A DNA stretch of 64,000 nucleotides from DASXQK01 sp963724385 (GCA_963724385.1 CAVRUJ010000001.1:930001-994000), one strand, 5' to 3'; positions 15,763-24,594 are shown, counted from the stretch's first letter. Program-made: numbers and translations. The notes: generated from the letters alone by a model not told the origin.

Positions 15763-16835
15763 CGCCCGATCCCCCCGACCAGGTTGGGGATGTCGAGGGC
15801 GAGAAAGCCGTAATGCCGAAGCCAGCGCAGGTCGGCCTCATAGAAGGTGCGCAGATCCGGAATGCCGTATTTCAGCATGGCGATGCGCTCGATCCCCATG
15901 CCGAAGGCGAAACCCTGGAAGCGCCGCGGGTCGACGCCGCACATCTCCAGGACCTTGGGATGGACCATGCCGCAGCCGAGGATCTCGAGCCAGTCGTCGC
16001 CGGCGCCGAGCCTGAGCTCGCCACCCGCCCGCGAACAGCCGATGTCGAGCTCGGCCGAGGGCTCGGTGAAGGGGAAGAAGCTGGGCCGGAAGCGCACCGG
16101 CAGTTGGGCGACGGCGAAATAGGCGCGGCAGAAATCGATCAGGCAGCCCTTCAGATGGCCCATATGGGTCGTCTCGTCCACCACCAGGCCTTCCACCTGG
16201 TGGAACATGGGCGAATGGGTCATGTCGCTGTCGTTGCGATAGGTGCGGCCGGGCGCGATGACGCGGACCGGCGGCTTGTGCTTCTGCATGTGGCGTACCT
16301 GGACGGGCGAAGTATGGGTGCGCAGGACCAGGCGCGAGCCGTCGGCCCGCTCGGGCAGATAGAAAGTGTCGTGCATCGCGCGGGCCGGATGGTCCGGCGG
16401 AATGTTGAGGGCGGTGAAGTTGTGGAAGTCATCCTCGATGTCCGGCCCTTCGGCGACCTGGAAGCCCATCTCGCCGAAGATGGCGACGATCTCGTCGATG
16501 GTCTGGCTCACCGGATGGATGCGGCCCTCGGCCTCGGGTCTTGGCGGCAAGGTCACGTCGACACGCTCGCCCGCGAGCCGGGCATCGAGGGCCATGTCGT
16601 CGAGCGCCGCCTTGCGCGTCTCGATGGCCTTGGCCACGGATTCCTTGACCGCGTTGAGGCGCTGGCCCGCATCGCGGCGGGATTCGGCATCGAGACCGGA
16701 GAGACTCTTCAGGAGCTGGGTGATTTCGCCCTTCTTGCCCAGCGCCTCGACGCGGACCCTGTCGAGGGCCTCGGGCGAACCGGCCGCATGCACCGCGGCC
16801 AGCCATTTCTTGCGAACCTCGTCCAACTGCTCCAT
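15759..16835 (-). CDS. pheS: Phenylalanyl-tRNA synthetase alpha subunit
   Basis: A class II synthetase catalytic subunit of 358 residues. After an N-terminal coiled coil come motif 2 (FHQVEGLVVDETTHMGHLKG) and motif 3 (GFAFGMGIERIAMLKYGIPD). ATG at 16835 is preferred over the in-frame TTG at 16853, since GGCGGGA then sits at a workable distance and MEQLDEV is a usual start. A terminator-like hairpin about 20 bases upstream could attenuate transcription of pheST. Confidence 0.97.
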   Translation of the reverse strand: MEQLDEVRKKWLAAVHAAGSPEALDRVRVEALGKKGEITQLLKSLSGLDAESRRDAGQRLNAVKESVAKAIETRKAALDDMALDARLAGERVDVTLPPRPEAEGRIHPVSQTIDEIVAIFGEMGFQVAEGPDIEDDFHNFTALNIPPDHPARAMHDTFYLPERADGSRLVLRTHTSPVQVRHMQKHKPPVRVIAPGRTYRNDSDMTHSPMFHQVEGLVVDETTHMGHLKGCLIDFCRAYFAVAQLPVRFRPSFFPFTEPSAELDIGCSRAGGELRLGAGDDWLEILGCGMVHPKVLEMCGVDPRRFQGFAFGMGIERIAMLKYGIPDLRTFYEADLRWLRHYGFLALDIPNLVGGIGR

Positions 16836-16855
16836 CGCTTCACATCCCGCCAATG

Positions 16856-16878
16856 AAAAGGGCCGCTTGTCGCGGCCC
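16856..16878 (-). terminator. Terminator-like hairpin just before pheS
   Basis: On the minus strand GGGCCGC, loop GACAA, GCGGCCC is followed by TTTT and then the pheS leader. It either ends transcription from rpmI-rplT and the lipoprotein gene or acts as an attenuator of pheST. I looked for a phenylalanine-rich leader peptide upstream and found none. Confidence 0.6.
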
Positions 16879-17014
16879 CATTTTCGTTTGCTCGAAGTCC
16901 CGCGTCCGTCGGTCGCTCAAGCCCTCCGGCCGCGGCCTGGGCAGGGCCGCCGAACGCCAATGATTCCGCTGCTAAATCGCTGTTCCAGCATGGTAAGCGG
17001 CGACTATAGGGCAA

Positions 17015-17401
17015 TCATTGAAGTTGCAGCAACATCAGATTGAGCGCGCCGCCGAGCAGGCCCTGGGTCTTGCCGTCGACCACAACATTGTCGAGGGCGA
17101 CCTTCTGGGTCTGCCGGTTATGGATGAAATGAAGCTCGATCTTGTGGCTCTCGCCGTTGGCCGAGGGCCGGTCGATCTTGGCCAGCACTGCGATGATGTC
17201 CGGATTGTTGTAGGCGCTGTCCTTGCCGGCCGACCATTCGACATGGCCGCGCGCGCCGGCGATCTCGTCGACCCAGGCATCGTTGCTCGTGCCGGGCGTG
17301 GCCTCGGCCTGCTTCACCGCCGTGATGTCGTCCCCGTAACCGCCGCAGGCAGCGAGCAGGGCAAAGGCGAAGACCGCCGCCGCCCGCCCGAGCCGGGTCA
17401 C
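17015..17401 (-). CDS. Hypothetical lipoprotein between rplT and pheS
   Basis: GTG at 17401 begins a 128-residue product: VTRLGRAAAVFAFALLAACG (first residue Met), with lipobox LLAAC near residue 19. The mature part contains DEIAGARGHVEWSAGKDSAY and VALDNVVVDGKTQGLLGG and no family I recognise. The frame is open further upstream, but that part lies inside rplT in another frame, so the GTG 14 bases after the rplT stop is chosen. It interrupts the usual rplT-pheS neighbourhood and is probably co-transcribed with rplT. Confidence 0.7.
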   Translation of the reverse strand: MTRLGRAAAVFAFALLAACGGYGDDITAVKQAEATPGTSNDAWVDEIAGARGHVEWSAGKDSAYNNPDIIAVLAKIDRPSANGESHKIELHFIHNRQTQKVALDNVVVDGKTQGLLGGALNLMLLQLQ

Positions 17402-17415
17402 GGGCGCCCCGCTCC

Positions 17416-17784
17416 CTATCCGGCGGCCTTGCCGAGGGCGGCCAGAGCCTGCTTGACGATGGCGTCGAAGGCCGCGGGCTCGCTGAAGGCGAGATCGGCC
17501 AGGACCTTGCGGTCCATGTCGATGCCGGCGCGCTTGATGCCGTTGATGAACTGGGAATAGGTGAGCCCATGTTCGCGCGCACCAGCGTTGATGCGCTGGA
17601 TCCACAGGCCCCGGAAGGCCCGCTTGCGGTTGCGCCGGTCGCGATAGGCGTAGCGCAGGCCCTTCTCGACCTTCTCGATGGCGATCCGGAAATTGGTCTT
17701 GGCGCGGCCCCGATAGCCGGCACCTTGTTCCACCATCTTCTTGTGACGGGCGTGGGTGGTGACGCCTCTCTTTACGCGTGCCAT
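17416..17784 (-). CDS. rplT: 50S ribosomal protein L20
   Basis: A 122-residue basic protein starting MARVKRGVTTHARHKKMVEQ, with YRGRAKTNFRIAIEKVEKGL, RAFRGLWIQRINAGAREHGL and the conserved SQFINGIKRAGIDMDRKVLA. L20 binds 23S rRNA early in large-subunit assembly and, in other bacteria, represses its own operon. It lies 9 bases after rpmI. Confidence 0.98.
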   Translation of the reverse strand: MARVKRGVTTHARHKKMVEQGAGYRGRAKTNFRIAIEKVEKGLRYAYRDRRNRKRAFRGLWIQRINAGAREHGLTYSQFINGIKRAGIDMDRKVLADLAFSEPAAFDAIVKQALAALGKAAG

Positions 17785-17793
17785 GGGACCTCC

Positions 17794-17994
17794 TCAGCCG
17801 TTCGGCAGGTAGAAGCGCTTGACGCCGGGCGTGTCCGCAGCGCTCATCACTTCGGGTCCGCGCGCCTGGCGCTTCATCTTCTTCGGACGGCTGATCTGGC
17901 GGTGCCGGCGCTGCGAGGGATACATCTTCACCTTGCCGCTGCCGGTGAGCTTGAAACGCTTCTTGGCGCCGCTCTTGGTCTTCATCTTGGGCAT
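17794..17994 (-). CDS. rpmI: 50S ribosomal protein L35
   Basis: A 66-residue basic protein, MPKMKTKSGAKKRFKLTGSG onward, of the size and motif pattern (SGAKKRFKLTGSGKVK, then HRQISRPKKMKRQARG) of L35. It forms the classic pair with rplT. About 195 bases separate it from infC, enough for its own promoter or a leader; no clear regulatory hairpin could be assigned there by eye. Confidence 0.98.
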   Translation of the reverse strand: MPKMKTKSGAKKRFKLTGSGKVKMYPSQRRHRQISRPKKMKRQARGPEVMSAADTPGVKRFYLPNG

Positions 17995-18190
17995 TTCATT
18001 TTCCTTGGGTAAGTCGTGCTTGGGATCGGTCGATCCGGGGCGGACGCTTTGGGCATGCCCTGCCGTGGCCGTCCAGGCCCTCCCTCAACGGGACGCGGGG
18101 TTATATAGCGGGGGGAGGGGCATGGCAAGGGGAGGCCCGCATACCAATTCAGCCGTCGCTCCGCCTAGGGTTCGATGATCGGGCGCCGCC

Positions 18191-18727
18191 CTACCGCGGC
18201 GCCAGGACCATCACCATCTGGCGGCCTTCCAGGCGCGGGAACTGCTCGACCTTGGAAGCGGCATCGAACTGCAACCGGACGCGTTCCAGCACCTGGGCGC
18301 CCAGCTCCTGATGCACCATCTCGCGGCCGCGGAAGCGCATGGTCACTTTTACCTTGTCGCCCTCGGCGAGGAAGCGGGTGACGGAGCGCATCTTGACCTC
18401 GTAGTCGTGCTCGTCGATGCCAGGGCGAAGCTTGATCTCCTTGACGTCGATGACCTTCTGCTTCTTGCGCGCCTCGTTCTTCTTCTTCTGGATTTCGTAC
18501 TTGAACTTGCCGAAATCGAGAATCTTGCAGACCGGCGGTTCGGCGTTGGGGGAGATCTCTACGAGATCGAGGCCGGCATCGGCGGCCATGGCGAGCGCAT
18601 CGCGCAGCGAGGTGAGCCCGACCATCGTGCCGTCCTCCTTCACCAGGCGGACGGTCGGAACGGTGATCTGGGTGTTGATGCGCGGGCCCTCGCGGGAGGG
18701 TGCGGCATCCATCGGCGATCTGGCTAT
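18191..18727 (-). CDS. infC: Translation initiation factor IF-3, probable ATA start
   Basis: IF-3 binds the 30S subunit and checks start-codon and initiator-tRNA pairing. The N-domain (GPRINTQITVPTVRLVKEDG), linker (KKNEARKKQKVIDVKEIKLR) and C-domain (MRFRGREMVHQELG) are complete. The first ATG (18712) has its nearest Shine-Dalgarno 23 bases away. An in-frame ATA at 18725-18727 sits 8 bases after AGGGAG (18736-18741) and gives the N-terminus IARSPMDAAP. IF-3 genes are known to use rare AUU-type starts for autoregulation, so the ATA start (178 residues) is chosen by spacing; the shorter 173-residue form remains possible. Confidence 0.95.
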   Translation of the reverse strand: MARSPMDAAPSREGPRINTQITVPTVRLVKEDGTMVGLTSLRDALAMAADAGLDLVEISPNAEPPVCKILDFGKFKYEIQKKKNEARKKQKVIDVKEIKLRPGIDEHDYEVKMRSVTRFLAEGDKVKVTMRFRGREMVHQELGAQVLERVRLQFDAASKVEQFPRLEGRQMVMVLAPR

Positions 18728-18751
18728 GTGTCGTACTCCCTGTGGTTTGGT

Positions 18752-20671
18752 CTAATGGAGGTCCGCCGGCGAGACGGCCTCCGCCTTCAGTCTATTGACT
18801 GCTTCGTCGAGGGCAAGGATTTCCTGTTTTTCGACGCCGAGGCGCCGGATGGCGACGCTCCGGTTCTCGGCCTCGCGCCGGCCGACGACGAGCAGCACGG
18901 GCACTTTGGCCAGCGAATGCTCGCGGACCTTGTAGTTGATCTTCTCGTTGCGGATATCGAGCTGGCCCAGCAGGCCGGCCGCGTCCAGAGCGGCCTTCAC
19001 GCTTCGCGCATAGTCATCGGCATCGCTGGTGATGGTGGCGATCACGGCTTGCAGTGGGGAAAGCCAGAGCGGGAACTTTCCGGCGTAGTTCTCGATCAGC
19101 ACGCCGATAAACCGCTCGAGGGACCCGAAGATCGCCCGATGGAGCATGACCGGCCTGTGCTTCTGCCCATCCTCGCCGATGTAGCTCGCGTCCAAACGCT
19201 CGGGCATGATGAAGTCGAGCTGGAGCGTGCCGCATTGCCAGGATCGCCCGATGGTATCGCGCAGGTGGAATTCCAGCTTCGGGCCGTAGAAGGCGCCTTC
19301 GCCGGGCGCCATCTCGTAAGGCAGTTTCGCCGCCTCTATCGCGGCCTTTAGGCCACGCTCGGCTTTGTCCCAGGTCGCATCCGCCCCGGCGCGCAGCTCC
19401 GGCCGGTCGGCAAAACGCACCCGCACATCCTCGAATCCCAGGTCTTTGTAGACCGAGAGGAGGAGATCGCAGAAGGCGATGCTCTCGGATTCGATCTGGT
19501 CCTCGGTGCAGAAGATATGCGCGTCATCCTGGGTGAAGGCGCGCACCCGCATGATCCCGTGCAGCGCGCCCGAGGGTTCGTTACGGTGACAGGCGCCGAA
19601 CTCGGCCATGCGGATGGGCAGGTCGCGATAGCTCTTCAGGCCCTGATTGAAAATCTGCACATGGCAGGGGCAGTTCATGGGTTTCAGGGCCAGGATGCGC
19701 TCCTCCGCCGAAGCCGTGAACATGTGTTCGCGGAACTTCTCCCAATGACCCGAGGCTTCCCAAAGCGCGCGATCGACGAGCTGGGGCGTGCGCACCTCGA
19801 CATAGCCGGCGCGGTTCAGGCGCTTGCGCAGATATCCTTCAAGGTTGCGAAACAAGGTCCAGCCCTTGGGATGCCAGAAGACCGAGCCCACGGCCTCTTC
19901 TTGCAGATGGAACAGGTTCATCTCCCGCCCGAGGCGCCGGTGATCGCGCTTCTCCGCCTCCTCCAGCATGTGGAGATAGGCGTCGAGCTGCTTCTGGTCC
20001 GGCCAGCAGGTGCCGTAAACCCGCTGGAGCTGGGGGTTCTTGGGATCGCCGCGCCAGTAGGCGCCGGCGAGCTTGGTGACCTTGAAGGCCTTGCCCAGCT
20101 TACCCGTGGAGGGCAGGTGAGGGCCGGTGCACATGTCGAGCCAGCCGCCCTGGCGATAGATGGAAATCTCCTCGCTCGCCGGGATCGCGCGCACCCACTC
20201 GGCCTTGAAGGTCTCTCCCTTCTTCGCGAAATAAGCCACGGCCTCGTCGGCGCTCCAGACTTCGCGGGTGATCGGTTCGTCGCGATCGACAATCTCGCGC
20301 ATGCGCTCCTCGATGCGCGGGAAATCCTCGGAGCTGAAGGGCTGCTCGCGATAGAAGTCGTAGTAGAAGCCGTTCTCGATCGCCGGGCCGAAGGTGATCT
20401 GGGTGCCGGGAAACAGCTCCTGCACCGCTTCGGCCATGACATGGGCGCAGTCGTGGCGCAGCAGCTCCAGGGCATCCGGATGCTGGCGCGTGACGATCTC
20501 GACCTTCGCGTCCCGGTCGATGATGACTGCGAGATCCTTCAGGTTGCCGTCGATCTTGATCGCAAGCGCCGCCTTGGCAAGGCCCGGACCGATGGCGGCC
20601 GCGAGCTCGGCGCCGGACAGCGGCCGCTCGAACTGTCTGCGGCTGCCGTCCGGAAGCGTGACGGATATCAT
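18752..20671 (-). CDS. thrS: Threonyl-tRNA synthetase
   Basis: A 639-residue class II synthetase with the full layout: N-terminal TGS domain, editing domain with HDCAHVMAEA, catalytic core with the zinc ligands in MNCPCHVQIF, motif 2 (EFGACHRNEPSGALHGIMRV, then FTQDDAHIFC), and a C-terminal anticodon-binding domain (LSPLQAVIATITSDADDYAR). It is 24 bases upstream of the proposed infC start, and the two are probably one transcript. Confidence 0.97.
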   Translation of the reverse strand: MISVTLPDGSRRQFERPLSGAELAAAIGPGLAKAALAIKIDGNLKDLAVIIDRDAKVEIVTRQHPDALELLRHDCAHVMAEAVQELFPGTQITFGPAIENGFYYDFYREQPFSSEDFPRIEERMREIVDRDEPITREVWSADEAVAYFAKKGETFKAEWVRAIPASEEISIYRQGGWLDMCTGPHLPSTGKLGKAFKVTKLAGAYWRGDPKNPQLQRVYGTCWPDQKQLDAYLHMLEEAEKRDHRRLGREMNLFHLQEEAVGSVFWHPKGWTLFRNLEGYLRKRLNRAGYVEVRTPQLVDRALWEASGHWEKFREHMFTASAEERILALKPMNCPCHVQIFNQGLKSYRDLPIRMAEFGACHRNEPSGALHGIMRVRAFTQDDAHIFCTEDQIESESIAFCDLLLSVYKDLGFEDVRVRFADRPELRAGADATWDKAERGLKAAIEAAKLPYEMAPGEGAFYGPKLEFHLRDTIGRSWQCGTLQLDFIMPERLDASYIGEDGQKHRPVMLHRAIFGSLERFIGVLIENYAGKFPLWLSPLQAVIATITSDADDYARSVKAALDAAGLLGQLDIRNEKINYKVREHSLAKVPVLLVVGRREAENRSVAIRRLGVEKQEILALDEAVNRLKAEAVSPADLH

Positions 20672-20728
20672 GCTGTGGCGTGCGGAATCATGCTCGGGCG
20701 GCGGAATGTAGGCCGAATCAACGACCTG

Positions 20729-21946
20729 TCAAGCTGCCTGGGCCTCGGCCAAGAGTTCGAGAAAGATTTCGATCATGGCGGAGGCGGAATGAGCCCGGTT
20801 GTAGTTTCGCCGGGCGACCGCGATCGCTTCCGGCGCCAGGGCCTTGCGCTCGGCCACCGACAGATCCAGCGCTTCGGCGACGGCCTGGGCGAGCGCTGCG
20901 CGGTCATTGGGCGGCACCAGCCAGGTCATGCGTCCATCCCCCGCCTGCTCGCGCAAGAGGGGGCTGTCATAGGCGACGATTGGCCGGCCCATGGCCTGGG
21001 CCTCGGCGATTACCCGGGCGAAGCCGCTGGCATCCGCCCTCGCATAGACCACGACGTCGGCCAGCATGTAGGCAGCCGGCATGTCGCGGCAGCCGTCCGC
21101 CAGCAAGAGCCGGGTCTCGAGGCCGTGGTGTTCGGCAAGCCTGGTCAGCTCCTGGCCATAGCTGGTGCCGCCCTCTTCCTCCCCCGCCATGACGCAATGC
21201 ATGTCGCGGTGCTTCAGCAGGGCCATGGCCTCGATCAGTGCCTTCTGCCCCCGAGTGCGCGCGAGCCGGCCAGGCAGCAGGACCACCGGCGGTCCATCGG
21301 GCAAGCGCCAATGCTGGGCCAGATCCACCATGCGCTCGGCGGTCACCCGGGCCGGATCGAAGCGCTGGAGGTCGATACCCGGCGGCACGATGGAAAGCCG
21401 GCCGCTCATCGGGTAATGCGCCGAGAGATGGCGGGCCACCGTATGGGAGACGGCGATCACGCGATGGGCCTCGGCCAGCACGCCGCCGCCCTTTTCCGCC
21501 GCCGGCCCCTGGGTCTCGTGCAGCCCATGGCAGGTGGCGACGAAGAAGCAGCCCATGGCGTCCGCCGCCTTGCGGGCTAGCAAGGCGCCGGCCGGCACCC
21601 GGACGTGGACGATGCTGATCTTGTGCCGGCGGATGAGTTTGGTGAGCTTGCGGAAACTGGCCCAGCGGCCATAGGCCCCTTCGCCATTGAAGACTTCGTT
21701 CACATGGATGGCGCCGCAGCGCAGCAGGTCGGCAACCAGCGGCCCGCCAGCGGAAACCACGACGGCCCTGCCGCCCGCAGCGGCCACGGAGGCCGCCAGG
21801 TCCACCGCCGCCCTGGCGGGGCCGCTCACGCCCATACTGGGAAGAATCTGAAGCACGCCGAGCCTCGCCGATACGGCGGCCCAGGGGTCCGTGCTATGGA
21901 TGTCGACGGTCCCCCCTGACCCTGCTTCGACTGGTCTCGTATCCAT
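20729..21946 (-). CDS. Glycosyltransferase family 4 protein
   Basis: About 405 residues with the GT-B fold of retaining GT4 enzymes. The acceptor side begins LGVLQILPSMGVSGPARAAV; the donor side has VVLLPGRLARTRGQKALIEA and the C-terminal signature EAQAMGRPIVAYDSPLLREQ. It probably transfers a sugar from a nucleotide sugar to a lipid or polysaccharide acceptor at the inner membrane; the substrate is unknown. ATG at 21946 is used, with ATG at 21973 possible. Its start codon physically overlaps that of the divergent hydrolase gene. Confidence 0.85.
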   Translation of the reverse strand: MDTRPVEAGSGGTVDIHSTDPWAAVSARLGVLQILPSMGVSGPARAAVDLAASVAAAGGRAVVVSAGGPLVADLLRCGAIHVNEVFNGEGAYGRWASFRKLTKLIRRHKISIVHVRVPAGALLARKAADAMGCFFVATCHGLHETQGPAAEKGGGVLAEAHRVIAVSHTVARHLSAHYPMSGRLSIVPPGIDLQRFDPARVTAERMVDLAQHWRLPDGPPVVLLPGRLARTRGQKALIEAMALLKHRDMHCVMAGEEEGGTSYGQELTRLAEHHGLETRLLLADGCRDMPAAYMLADVVVYARADASGFARVIAEAQAMGRPIVAYDSPLLREQAGDGRMTWLVPPNDRAALAQAVAEALDLSVAERKALAPEAIAVARRNYNRAHSASAMIEIFLELLAEAQAA

Positions 21947-22772
21947 GAGCCGACTCGAACCCCTCGTCAGCACGACTCGAATCTTAACACGAGAAGACCA
22001 ATCAACAATCGCCTATGTGCAGGATTCCGTTGGGATTCCTCCAGGAGTCATGTTCTTGGGCGGCTTCCGGTCGGATATGAACGGGACCAAGGCCAGCGCA
22101 CTGGCTGTCCATTGCCGGGCCAAGGGCCAGCCCTTCCTGCGCTTCGACTATTTCGGCCATGGCGCCTCCTCGGGCGATTTTCGCCAGGGCACCATCGGCC
22201 GGTGGCTGGCAGACGCATTGGCGGTGCTCGACCGATTGACCGAGGGTCCCCAGATCCTGATCGGCTCCAGCATGGGCGGCTGGATTGCCTTGCTGGCGGC
22301 CCTGGCGAGGCCCGAGCGGGTCGCGGCCCTGATCGGCATCGCCGCCGCGCCGGACTTCACCGAAGACCTGATCTGGAACCGTCTCGGTCCTGAGCAGCGC
22401 AAGCAACTAGCCGCTGAAGGCGAGCTGCTCCACCCCTCGGCCTATGAAGAGGGTCCGATTCCCTTCACCCGGGAATTGATCGAGGAAGGCAAAAACCATC
22501 TCCTGCTCCGCGGGCCGATCGGGATCGGCTGCCCCGTTCATCTGCTCCACGGCATGGAGGACCCCGACGTGCCCTACGAGACATCGCTGCGCCTCTCGCG
22601 CTGCCTGCCCGCGGGCGAGGTCGTGGTCGAGTTGATCGAGGATGGCGACCACAGGCTCTCGCGCGAGCAGGATCTGGCGCGGCTCATGACCAGCCTCAAC
22701 GACCTCACCCAGCGGCTTCGCGCGCGAGGATCGCCTTCAGGCCCGAACGAAAGTCCGGATAAGCGAGGCTGA
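21945..22772 (+). CDS. Alpha/beta hydrolase (ABHD10 / acyl-thioesterase-like)
   Basis: A 275-residue serine hydrolase. The oxyanion segment is VMFLGGFRSDMNGTKA, the nucleophile elbow GSSMGGW, the acid is in HGMEDPDVP and the histidine in EDGDHRLSRE, so the triad is complete. The LGGFRSDMxGTKA start is typical of ABHD10-like enzymes, which cleave acyl-thioesters or carbohydrate esters. ATG at 21945 was chosen because MSRLEPLVSTTRILTRED fits the family. Its last 68 bases overlap the 3' end of the convergent SDR gene. Confidence 0.88.
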   Translation: MSRLEPLVSTTRILTREDQSTIAYVQDSVGIPPGVMFLGGFRSDMNGTKASALAVHCRAKGQPFLRFDYFGHGASSGDFRQGTIGRWLADALAVLDRLTEGPQILIGSSMGGWIALLAALARPERVAALIGIAAAPDFTEDLIWNRLGPEQRKQLAAEGELLHPSAYEEGPIPFTRELIEEGKNHLLLRGPIGIGCPVHLLHGMEDPDVPYETSLRLSRCLPAGEVVVELIEDGDHRLSREQDLARLMTSLNDLTQRLRARGSPSGPNESPDKRG

Positions 22773-23586
22773 CGCCGAGCTCGCGCTTGATCAGGTCGTT
22801 GCGAACCCGCTTGTTGTCCGAATAGAAGCTCCGCGCCATGTCGCTGAGCTTCGCCTCGGCAAAGGGCAGGAGAGGCGGTGGAACAACGCCGATCAATCCG
22901 GCCGCGTAGGCGACCACGTCGGCCGGCGGGGCTGGATCGTCATCGCAGACATTGTAGACGGCGCCGGGCCGCGGCCGGCGGATCGAGGCTTCCAGCACGG
23001 CGGCGATGTCGTCCACGTGAATGCGGCTGAAAACCTGGCCCGGCTTGTCGATGCGCTGGGCTCGGCCTTCGCGCAGTGCGTCCAAGGCCGAGCGCCCGGG
23101 CCCGTAGATCCCGGCTAGGCGAAAGACATGGACCGGCAGGCCGGACCTGCGAAACAGATCGAGCCAACCCGCCTCGGCTTCGACGCGCCGGCGTCCTCGG
23201 GGCCCGGTCGGTTCGAGCGCGCTTGTCTCGTCCACCCAGCCGCCCGTGCGATCGCCGTAGACGCCGGTGGTGGAGAGATAGCCGATCCAGGCAAGGCCTT
23301 GCAGCCGCGCGATCTCATGCCGGTGAAGGGCGAGCACAGGATCGCCTTTCGCATCCGGCGGCACGGAAACGAGAAGGTGGGTGGATCCCGCGAGCGCCCT
23401 GCCGGGATCGGCGAGCCCGCGCTCGCCGTCGAAAATCCAGGCCTCGCCGCCCTGGGTCGCCAGATCAGAGCACCTGGCTTCGCTCCGGCAGGTTCCGGCG
23501 ATGCTCCAATCCGAGGTCGGCAGCCGGACGGCCAGCGCTGCGGCGCTGTAGCCGAAGCCGAAGCAGAACAGGCGGTTCTTGGCCAT
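22705..23586 (-). CDS. SDR-family NAD(P)-binding protein (YeeZ-like epimerase fold)
   Basis: A 293-residue Rossmann protein, MAKNRLFCFGFGYSAAALAV onward. It has a degenerate glycine motif (GFGYSA), a serine/threonine strand (IGYLSTTGVYGDRTGGWVDE, with the YG-x-x-G pattern seen in epimerases) and FRLAGIYGPGRSALDALREG. The extended-SDR fold is clear; the substrate is not. A longer frame to 24066 has no coding character. Its 3' end overlaps the hydrolase gene tail-to-tail by 68 bases. Confidence 0.85.
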   Translation of the reverse strand: MAKNRLFCFGFGYSAAALAVRLPTSDWSIAGTCRSEARCSDLATQGGEAWIFDGERGLADPGRALAGSTHLLVSVPPDAKGDPVLALHRHEIARLQGLAWIGYLSTTGVYGDRTGGWVDETSALEPTGPRGRRRVEAEAGWLDLFRRSGLPVHVFRLAGIYGPGRSALDALREGRAQRIDKPGQVFSRIHVDDIAAVLEASIRRPRPGAVYNVCDDDPAPPADVVAYAAGLIGVVPPPLLPFAEAKLSDMARSFYSDNKRVRNDLIKRELGVSLAYPDFRSGLKAILAREAAG

Positions 23587-23652
23587 CTCGGAGCTGCTTG
23601 CAAAACGGCGGGCGAGGGTGGAGTTTGGCCCGCGACTTTGGAACCAGGCTGC

Positions 23653-24585
23653 ATGGGAATGCAACAGACCTTCGGGCCTCTCTCGGCAATGATTGTGCTT
23701 GCCCTGCTTGCGGTGGCGATACCCGCCCATGCCGACAGCACGACCACGCCCACCGCGACCGATGCCGCGGCGGCGGCCCAGGCGAAGGCGGCCGCCGATG
23801 CGAAGCAGTATTCCGATTGCATGGCTCTTGCTCGCAGCGCTCCGGACCAGGCCGTCAAGAGCGCAGAAGAGTGGCAAGCCAAGGACGGGGGCATCCCCGC
23901 CGGCCATTGCGATGCCGTCGCCCTTGTCGGCCTGGGGCATTACCAGGAGGCGGCGGCCATGATGGAGAAGCTCGCCGTCGAAGAGGCGAAGACGAGCAAT
24001 GAATTGGCGGCCGGCCTTTTTGGCCAGGCAGGGCAGGCCCGGCTCATCGCCGGGGACAACCAGCATGCGCTCCAGGACCAGACCGCCGCCCTGGCGCTTA
24101 CGCCCGACGATGCCGAGCTATTGACCGACCGGGCGGTAACCCAGATCTCCATGGCCAAGTATTGGGAGGCCATCGACGACCTGAACAAGGCTCATGACCT
24201 GGCCAGCGACCGGGTCAACGTCCTCATCTTCCGCGCCAGCGCCTATCGCTTCCTGCAAAGCTATGATCTGGCCAGGGACGATATCGATCGCGCGATCAGC
24301 CTGGCGCCAACCAATGCCGAAGCCTATCTCGAGCGCGGAGTCCTTCGCAGCCTGACCAAGGATCTGACGGGGGCTCGGGCCGACTGGCAGAAGACCATCG
24401 CGCTCGCACCTGACACGCCCACCGCCAACCAGGCCAAGGCCGATCTGTTCCAGCTCGACCAGGCGGCCAAGGCCGCTGCCCCGGCTGCTGCTGCGCCGGC
24501 TGCTGCATCATCCCCGGCGGCCGTGCCGCTGCAGCCGGCGCTTCCGCTGACCCAGCCGGCCCAACCCCAGCCCCAGCCGCAATAG
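23653..24585 (+). CDS. TPR-repeat periplasmic protein
   Basis: A 310-residue protein with a signal peptide (MIVLALLAVAIPAHA inside the first 30 residues, cleavage after AHA likely), an Ala-rich spacer and several tetratricopeptide units such as AELLTDRAVTQISMAKYWEA and AEAYLERGVLRSLTKDLTGA. The C-terminal 50 residues are low-complexity Ala/Pro/Gln. TPRs bind other proteins; the partner is unknown. ATG at 23653 gives the signal peptide, while the frame is open much further upstream across the SDR gene. Its stop is 9 bases from the convergent GST stop. Confidence 0.85.
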   Translation: MGMQQTFGPLSAMIVLALLAVAIPAHADSTTTPTATDAAAAAQAKAAADAKQYSDCMALARSAPDQAVKSAEEWQAKDGGIPAGHCDAVALVGLGHYQEAAAMMEKLAVEEAKTSNELAAGLFGQAGQARLIAGDNQHALQDQTAALALTPDDAELLTDRAVTQISMAKYWEAIDDLNKAHDLASDRVNVLIFRASAYRFLQSYDLARDDIDRAISLAPTNAEAYLERGVLRSLTKDLTGARADWQKTIALAPDTPTANQAKADLFQLDQAAKAAAPAAAAPAAASSPAAVPLQPALPLTQPAQPQPQPQ

Positions 24586-24594
24586 GCGGCCGCT

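Noticed and set aside
14263..15813. A 516-codon frame antisense to pheT
   Set aside because: Mirror frame of a conserved gene; composition bias only.
19517..21580. A 687-codon frame antisense to thrS and the glycosyltransferase
   Set aside because: It crosses two unrelated real genes and has no family-like sequence.
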